In this document: positions 59,718 through 64,000 of the stretch, one piece after another
How positions within the stretch are numbered: the first letter of the stretch is position 1
Layout of the letters: each line of letters begins with the position of its first letter
Source: Burkholderiaceae bacterium
GTDB taxonomy: Bacteria > Pseudomonadota > Gammaproteobacteria > Burkholderiales > Burkholderiaceae
NCBI GenBank assembly: GCA_018261955.1
Contig: JAGTRK010000003.1
Location: 310,001-374,000 of the forward strand
Length of the DNA: 64,000 nucleotides
Direction of reading: 5' to 3'
Notes under the pieces: model-generated
Told to the model about the DNA's origin: nothing
Database searches by the model: none
What the model saw: the letters and a program-made list of their open reading frames with translations, nothing else
Translations under genes and position numbers: made by a program

Positions 59718-59963
59718 TTACGCAGTTTTAACTGATTTAACCAAACGCGCAACCGCTGGGCTCAATTGAGCACCCACGCTTTGCCAGTGAGCCAAACGCT
59801 CTTGCTCAATGCGCAAGGCTTCAACGCCTTCAGCTGCCAATGGGTTGTAAAAGCCCACACGTTCGATGTAACGACCATCGCGACGATTACGTGAATCTGC
59901 CGCTACGATATTGTAAAAAGGACGTTTTTTAGAGCCACCACGAGCCATACGAATCACTACCAT
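59718..59963 (-). CDS. rpsP: 30S ribosomal protein S16
   Basis: S16 is an early 30S assembly protein. The 81 residues begin [17 protein letters not shown] and include [15 protein letters not shown]. First gene of the rpsP-rimM-trmD-rplS unit. The 156-base gap upstream must hold the promoter; no clear boxes were fixed. Confidence 0.98.
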   Translation of the reverse strand: MVVIRMARGGSKKRPFYNIVAADSRNRRDGRYIERVGFYNPLAAEGVEALRIEQERLAHWQSVGAQLSPAVARLVKSVKTA

Positions 59964-60119
59964 TTTTTAAACCCTTAACTTTAAATTAGATGTTCCATCT
60001 GTTTGTTTATTGCAATATTGCAACGCGGCTTTCAAACATCAAAGCCGTAAACGTTTAATTATACTGTCAAACCTTGCTTTGAGCAAGCCTGAATTTGCAT
60101 TTGTCCTGAAATTGTGAGT

Positions 60120-60605
60120 TTATACCCCCAAAGCCAGCGACATGGTTTCTTTCACTTCTTCCATGACCACATAACTTTTGGAGTTCGCCACCCCAGGCAG
60201 ACGCAACAACACATCAAGCAGTTGGCGATATTCGCTCATTTCACGAATACGCGCTTTAATCAAGTAATCAAAGTCGCCTGAAACCAAATGGCACTCCTGC
60301 ACCTGTTCGACTTCGAGCACCGAGCGACGAAATTCCTCAAACTTACCATTGGCCATATCGCGCAAACTGATTTCGACAAACACCAATAAACTCGCCCCCA
60401 ATTCCTGTGGATTTAATCGCGCATGGTAGCCCAAAATAATCCCGCCTCGCTCCAAACGGCGCACACGTTCGATACACGGTGTTAGGGATAAGCCGACTTG
60501 CTCTGCCAATTCGGTCATCACAATCCGACCATCTTTTTGCAAAATGCTAAGTATTTTACGATCAATTTTATCTAAAGTTTTACTGGCTTTTTTTTCGACA
60601 CGCAT
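60120..60605 (-). CDS. Lrp/AsnC-family transcription regulator
   Basis: A 161-residue regulator with an N-terminal helix-turn-helix (D-R-K-I-L-S-I-L-Q-K-D-G-R, then L-S-L-T-P-C-I-E-R-V-R-R-L-E) and a C-terminal amino-acid-sensing domain (G-D-F-D-Y-L). Its pattern is close to Lrp itself. It might control nearby amino-acid genes such as the LysE exporter or ald, but that is a guess. The upstream region to 60890 is AT-rich. Confidence 0.93.
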   Translation of the reverse strand: MRVEKKASKTLDKIDRKILSILQKDGRIVMTELAEQVGLSLTPCIERVRRLERGGIILGYHARLNPQELGASLLVFVEISLRDMANGKFEEFRRSVLEVEQVQECHLVSGDFDYLIKARIREMSEYRQLLDVLLRLPGVANSKSYVVMEEVKETMSLALGV

Positions 60606-60850
60606 GATAACCCCACGGTTTGTGTAAATATTATTTCATAAATATACAATCAATTTCAGCAACAAATTCTATCATTTTTTCCAATCACGTACAAAAACCA
60701 TTCATTTGTTACTTAAAAATGTCATATATTTTCAAAGATTAGTACCATTTATCTGACAATAAAAGAAATGTAACACTTATTTTTTGCAACAATCCATATT
60801 GTGCGATGAGACTTGTTGTGTACTTCCTTAATATTTTCATCAGGTCGCTG

Positions 60851-60859
60851 TGATACAAT
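60851..60859 (+). promoter_or_regulatory. Possible extended -10 promoter
   Basis: TGA followed by TACAAT (60854-60859) is an extended -10, 31 bases before the ATG at 60891. A -35 was not recognised. The rest of the 60606-60850 gap is AT-rich and shows no other signal. Confidence 0.35.
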
Positions 60860-60890
60860 TCGCCCACTTTTTAACGCAATAAGGCACATC

Positions 60891-61910
60891 ATGTCAAACA
60901 CCATCACCGTCATGCCATCTTCCACTCAATTTCCAATTGAATACAACGAAACCATACTCGATGCCGCACTGCGCGCGAATGTTATCCTACCCTATGGCTG
61001 TAAAGACGGTGCGTGTGGTTCGTGCAAAGCCAAATATATCTGCGGAGATATTGACATTGGTATGAACAATGCAATGACGCCCGATGATTATCAAAAAGGC
61101 ATGTTGATTACCTGTAAAACCACCGTGTCTTCAGATACGACCATTGAAGCGACGATTGCCGATGCGGCTTTTCCTGTTAAAAAGATGCCTTCACGCATTC
61201 TTGAACTCAAACGTGCCACAGATGACGTGATGATTGTGCAACTGCAATTGCCCGCCAATGATGATTTCAAGTTTCGTCCAGGTCAATACATTGATGTGAT
61301 TCTGCGCGATGGTTCACACCGCAGTTATTCGATGGCGTGCGCGCCGCGCTTGGCAGAAAAAACGGTGGAATTGCACATTCGCCACATGGTGGGTGGCGTA
61401 TTTACCGATCAGTTGTTCAATTCAACCAAAGAGCGCGATATTCTGCGCCTTGAAGGTCCGCACGGCACGTTTTATCGTAATGAAGCATCCTCTGCCCCAA
61501 TGATTTGCATTGCATCGGGCACAGGTTTTGCACCGTTTAAAGCGATTATTGAAGACATGCAAGCCCAAGGCATCCAACGTCCGATTCACTTGTATTGGGG
61601 TGGACGCATACCCAAAGATTTGTATTTGAATGATTTGGCGGAGCAATGGGCGCGTGAGATTCCGAACTTTAAGTACACCCCCGTTGTCTCAGATGCATTG
61701 CCTGAGCACCATTGGACAGGACGCACAGGTTTTGTCCATTTGGCAATTGCCGAGGATTATGCTGACATGAGCGGATATGAAGTATATGCCTGTGGCGCAC
61801 CCATCGTCGTGCGCTCAGCACATAATTTATATACCACAGCACACGGTTTACCCGAAACGGCTTTCTACTCAGATGCTTTTTTGAGCGCGAAAGATAAAGT
61901 GCCTGCATGA
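60891..61910 (+). CDS. 2Fe-2S ferredoxin/FAD-NAD reductase (CDP-6-deoxy-glucoseen reductase-like)
   Basis: A 339-residue electron-transfer protein from the ATG at 60891. It has an N-terminal plant-type 2Fe-2S domain (C-K-D-G-A-C-G-S-C and a later L-I-T-C-K), then a ferredoxin-NADP-reductase module with FAD (R-S-Y-S-M-A) and NAD (G-T-G-F-A-P-F) motifs. The layout is that of AscD-type reductases and aromatic-oxygenase reductases. The partner oxygenase or dehydratase is unknown. It shares an ATGA overlap with the exporter gene downstream. Confidence 0.8.
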   Translation: MSNTITVMPSSTQFPIEYNETILDAALRANVILPYGCKDGACGSCKAKYICGDIDIGMNNAMTPDDYQKGMLITCKTTVSSDTTIEATIADAAFPVKKMPSRILELKRATDDVMIVQLQLPANDDFKFRPGQYIDVILRDGSHRSYSMACAPRLAEKTVELHIRHMVGGVFTDQLFNSTKERDILRLEGPHGTFYRNEASSAPMICIASGTGFAPFKAIIEDMQAQGIQRPIHLYWGGRIPKDLYLNDLAEQWAREIPNFKYTPVVSDALPEHHWTGRTGFVHLAIAEDYADMSGYEVYACGAPIVVRSAHNLYTTAHGLPETAFYSDAFLSAKDKVPA

Positions 61911-62527
61911 GTTTCTTGAGCGCTTTTGCTAGCGGCTTTGTCACAGGATTGGGATTGATTGTACCCATCGGTGCGCAGAACGCCTTTGTGCTCAAATTGG
62001 GCTTATTGCGCCAATATATTTTACCCATCGCGTTGCTCTGCGCTTTGATGGATGCCATACTCATCATACTGGGCACGGTGTTCGTGGGTGTGACCTTTGG
62101 GCAAAGTACCACCGCTTTGCAAATCGTACGCATTATTGGTGTGGCGTTTTTGGTGTTTTATGGCGCACGAGCGTTTTACAATGCTTTCAAACACAGTCAA
62201 CTATCCGCTGAATCACCCCTCACGCAAAGCGTCACACTCAAAAGCGCGGTGCTCACCTGCTTGGGATTTACCTTGCTCAATCCGCACGTCTATCTCGATA
62301 CGTTCTTTCTACTTGGCACCATCAGCACACAATACACGCCCGCTCAGTATGTGTTTGCACTGGGCGCGTGCGTGGCATCGTTCGCATGGTTTTTGAGTTT
62401 GGGCTTTGGCGCACGCATCCTCACCCCTTGGTTTAAAAAACCGCTCACTTGGGTGATTTTAGAATGTGCGATAGGTCTAATAATGTGGACAATTGCTTAT
62501 AAAATTTGGGTATTGCCGCTAAATTAG
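61907..62527 (+). CDS. argO: LysE-family amino acid exporter
   Basis: A 206-residue inner-membrane exporter with about six helices. P-I-G-A-Q-N-A-F-V-L near residue 20 and T-L-L-N-P-H-V-Y-L-D-T near residue 124 are the LysE-family signatures; the group includes ArgO, which exports arginine. The substrate is not certain, so the symbol is tentative. Its ATG overlaps the preceding gene by four bases. Confidence 0.85.
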   Translation: MSFLSAFASGFVTGLGLIVPIGAQNAFVLKLGLLRQYILPIALLCALMDAILIILGTVFVGVTFGQSTTALQIVRIIGVAFLVFYGARAFYNAFKHSQLSAESPLTQSVTLKSAVLTCLGFTLLNPHVYLDTFFLLGTISTQYTPAQYVFALGACVASFAWFLSLGFGARILTPWFKKPLTWVILECAIGLIMWTIAYKIWVLPLN

Positions 62528-62598
62528 TTTTAAATTAATTCAACAGAATATTTCATTAAAATTATGTCACATAACATCCACAAGTTTTCAAATCACAG

Positions 62599-62604
62599 TA
62601 TAAT
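62599..62604 (+). promoter_or_regulatory. -10 box of the repeat-protein gene
   Basis: A perfect TATAAT lies 53 bases before the ATG at 62657. The upstream -35 is not clear. Confidence 0.4.
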
Positions 62605-62656
62605 CACACAGCAGTCAGTCAATATTCATACCATACACACAGCATAGGAGTTCACC

Positions 62657-63121
62657 ATGGGATTACTGGATTCAATTAAAAACGCATTCGGTAAAGCAGT
62701 CACCGAAGCACAAGAAGCGGGTCAAACTTTGGCAGAAAAAGCCAGTCAGGCGGTAGATGTGGCTCAAGATTTGGCAGGCGATGCCTTAGAAAAAGGCAAA
62801 GTACTTGCTGACCAAGCAGGCGACAAACTCTCCGAAGTCACCGCAGTAGCCACTGAAAAAGCAGGTCAAGCATTTGATTCTGCCAAAGAAGTTGCAGGTG
62901 AAGCGTTGGAAAAAGGTAAAGTACTCGCTGACCAAGCAGGCGATAAACTCTCCGAAGTGGCGGCAGTGGCCACTGAAAAAGCAGCTCAGGCCGTGGATAC
63001 CGCTAAAGAAGTTGCCAACAATGTGGTCGACAAAGTCAAAGGTGAAGATACTACTAAAGAAGTCGTAAACGAAGTGGCAGAGGAAATCAAAAGCGAGGAC
63101 AATGCGCCACCACAAGCGTAA
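62657..63121 (+). CDS. Tandem amphipathic-helix repeat protein
   Basis: A 154-residue Ala/Lys/Glu-rich protein without cysteines or signal peptide. Two long repeats of 40 residues (period exactly 120 bases, about 62761-62880 and 62881-63000) carry L-A-D-Q-A-G-D-K-L-S-E-V and A-T-E-K-A-x-Q-A. It would fold as long amphipathic helices, like apolipoprotein or late-embryogenesis-type proteins, and may act in stress tolerance. The ribosome site (AGGAG) is good. Function not known. Confidence 0.75.
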   Translation: MGLLDSIKNAFGKAVTEAQEAGQTLAEKASQAVDVAQDLAGDALEKGKVLADQAGDKLSEVTAVATEKAGQAFDSAKEVAGEALEKGKVLADQAGDKLSEVAAVATEKAAQAVDTAKEVANNVVDKVKGEDTTKEVVNEVAEEIKSEDNAPPQA

Positions 63122-63164
63122 TCCACAACCAAACCCACAGGATTTGTGGATTCATTGGTTCGCT

Positions 63165-63196
63165 AAAAAGCCCAGTATTGACACTGGGCTTTTTAA
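63165..63196. terminator. Bidirectional terminator
   Basis: AAAAAGCCCAGT (63165-63176) pairs perfectly with ACTGGGCTTTTT (63183-63194). It serves the repeat-protein gene and the convergent zapE. Confidence 0.92.
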
Positions 63197-63212
63197 CAAT
63201 CAATGACGACGA

Positions 63213-64000
63213 TTACAAATCCTTCACCGCAATCACATCGCGCTCCAAATATTCTTTGGACTGCATCTCAACCAAGCGCGAGACCGTGCGAAAAAACTCA
63301 TTCGCCATCTGTCCCTCTGTGTAGAGTTGTTCGGCGGGTGCTTGCGCACTGACAAACAACTTCACATTGTGGTCATACATCACATCAATCAACCACGTAA
63401 AACGCCGCGCTTGCGAGGCCATTGCAGGGCTCATCACGGGCACATTCGACAGCAAAATCGTATCAAAGATGCGAATCAAATCCAAATAATCATTTTGTGA
63501 GCGCGCTGTACCACACAAAGAATTGAAATCAAACCACGCCACCGAGCCAGCATAGGCGCGTGCTTGAATTTCGCGGTGGTTGATGTGGATGGAATGCCCT
63601 TCACTGTGTGGCGTGAGTTTGTGGTACAAATTCGCCAAAGCCTCTTCAGCCGCATCGTCATTCGGTGTGTAGTAGGTCACCGCTTGCGTTAAAGTGCGAC
63701 GACGATAGTCAATCCCCGCATCGACATTGACCACATCGTTGATGCGCTTAATCAATTCAATCGCGGGCAAAATACGGTCGCGGTGCAAACCATTCGGATA
63801 CAAATCGTCGGGTTTGTAGTTCGATGTCATCACAAAACCCACACCGTGTTTGACCAAACCATCGAGCAGTCGATGCAAAATCATGGCATCGGCAATGTCT
63901 GAGACATGAAATTCGTCAAAGCAAATCAAACGATAACGTTCCGCCACGCGTTTTGCCACTTCATCCAATGGATCGAACTGCCCTTTCAAAGTTTCCAACT
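63213..64000 (-). CDS. zapE: ZapE/AFG1-family ATPase, 5' part cut by window
   Basis: The C-terminal 261 residues of an AFG1-like ATPase, called ZapE in bacteria, which acts at the division ring. Walker B is visible (R-L-I-C-F-D-E-F-H-V-S-D-I-A-D-A-M near residue 23 of this part), as is the conserved T-S-N-Y-x-P-x-x-L-Y-P-N-G-L-H-R-D-R-I-L-P block. Walker A is outside the window; the Met at 63998 is internal. Confidence 0.92.
   Translation of the reverse strand, partial: LETLKGQFDPLDEVAKRVAERYRLICFDEFHVSDIADAMILHRLLDGLVKHGVGFVMTSNYKPDDLYPNGLHRDRILPAIELIKRINDVVNVDAGIDYRRRTLTQAVTYYTPNDDAAEEALANLYHKLTPHSEGHSIHINHREIQARAYAGSVAWFDFNSLCGTARSQNDYLDLIRIFDTILLSNVPVMSPAMASQARRFTWLIDVMYDHNVKLFVSAQAPAEQLYTEGQMANEFFRTVSRLVEMQSKEYLERDVIAVKDL

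Overview
The window looks like chromosomal DNA of a fairly AT-rich betaproteobacterium, most likely a low-GC member of the Burkholderiales. The grounds are gene order and protein style: leuS-lptE-holA-proA, rpsP-rimM-trmD-rplS, rpsO followed by pnp, a low-molecular-weight phosphatase next to uvrB and an aromatic aminotransferase, a CobD-like protein beside a Nudix hydrolase, and a split pntAA/pntAB/pntB transhydrogenase. No rRNA, tRNA or CRISPR array was seen.

Layout. 1-10.2 kb holds the end of a cytosine-5 DNA methyltransferase, carB (no carA in view), ahpC and ahpF with an OxyR-type box before ahpC, a SlyD-type prolyl isomerase, a methyltransferase, folA and ald. 10.4-11.3 kb is a drug/metabolite exporter. 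11.66-25.65 kb is an accessory block: an imperfect dif-like site, an antitoxin-like fragment, a CdiB transporter, a 3160-residue CdiA-type exoprotein with an alpha/beta-hydrolase-like C-terminus, an overlapping small lipoprotein gene (candidate immunity gene), a DDE integrase-core protein and, at the right edge, a full 28-bp dif-like site. 25.8-32.2 kb returns to housekeeping genes: a DUF3126 protein, pntB-pntAB-pntAA, a methyltransferase, a zinc-ribbon protein, ubiC and recX. 32.4-38.4 kb is leuS-lptE-holA-proA-DUF192. 38.5-42.7 kb has the phosphatase, uvrB and tyrB. 42.8-48.6 kb is mostly minus-strand: a His-tailed exporter, trpB, a tautomerase, a nitrilase, a DEDDh exonuclease and a cNMP/CBS/DUF294 protein. 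48.8-52.8 kb has an aminotransferase, a glutamine amidotransferase, thyA and a GNAT enzyme, with two copies of a ~97-bp palindromic repeat. 52.9-60.6 kb is a minus-strand translation and RNA block (pnp, rpsO, CobD-like, Nudix, rplS, trmD, rimM, rpsP, an Lrp regulator). 60.9-63.1 kb has a flavodoxin-reductase-like protein, a LysE exporter and a repeat protein; zapE runs off the right end.

Main discovery. The contact-dependent inhibition (CDI) locus lies between a degenerate and a complete dif-like site that share an exact 22-bp repeat, 13,966 bp apart. This is the arrangement expected of an integrative mobile element that uses the host XerC/XerD recombinases. The complete site has 23 of 28 bases in common with E. 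coli dif, including an identical XerD arm, so this may also be the replication terminus. The strand bias of the flanking genes and the four GGGNAGGG motifs found by eye all point toward it. Two further exact XerD arms lie upstream at 84-bp steps. The toxin end of CdiA carries a serine-hydrolase elbow and is followed by an overlapping lipoprotein gene, which suggests an envelope-acting hydrolase toxin with a lipoprotein immunity partner. All of this is read by eye and needs database and experimental checks.
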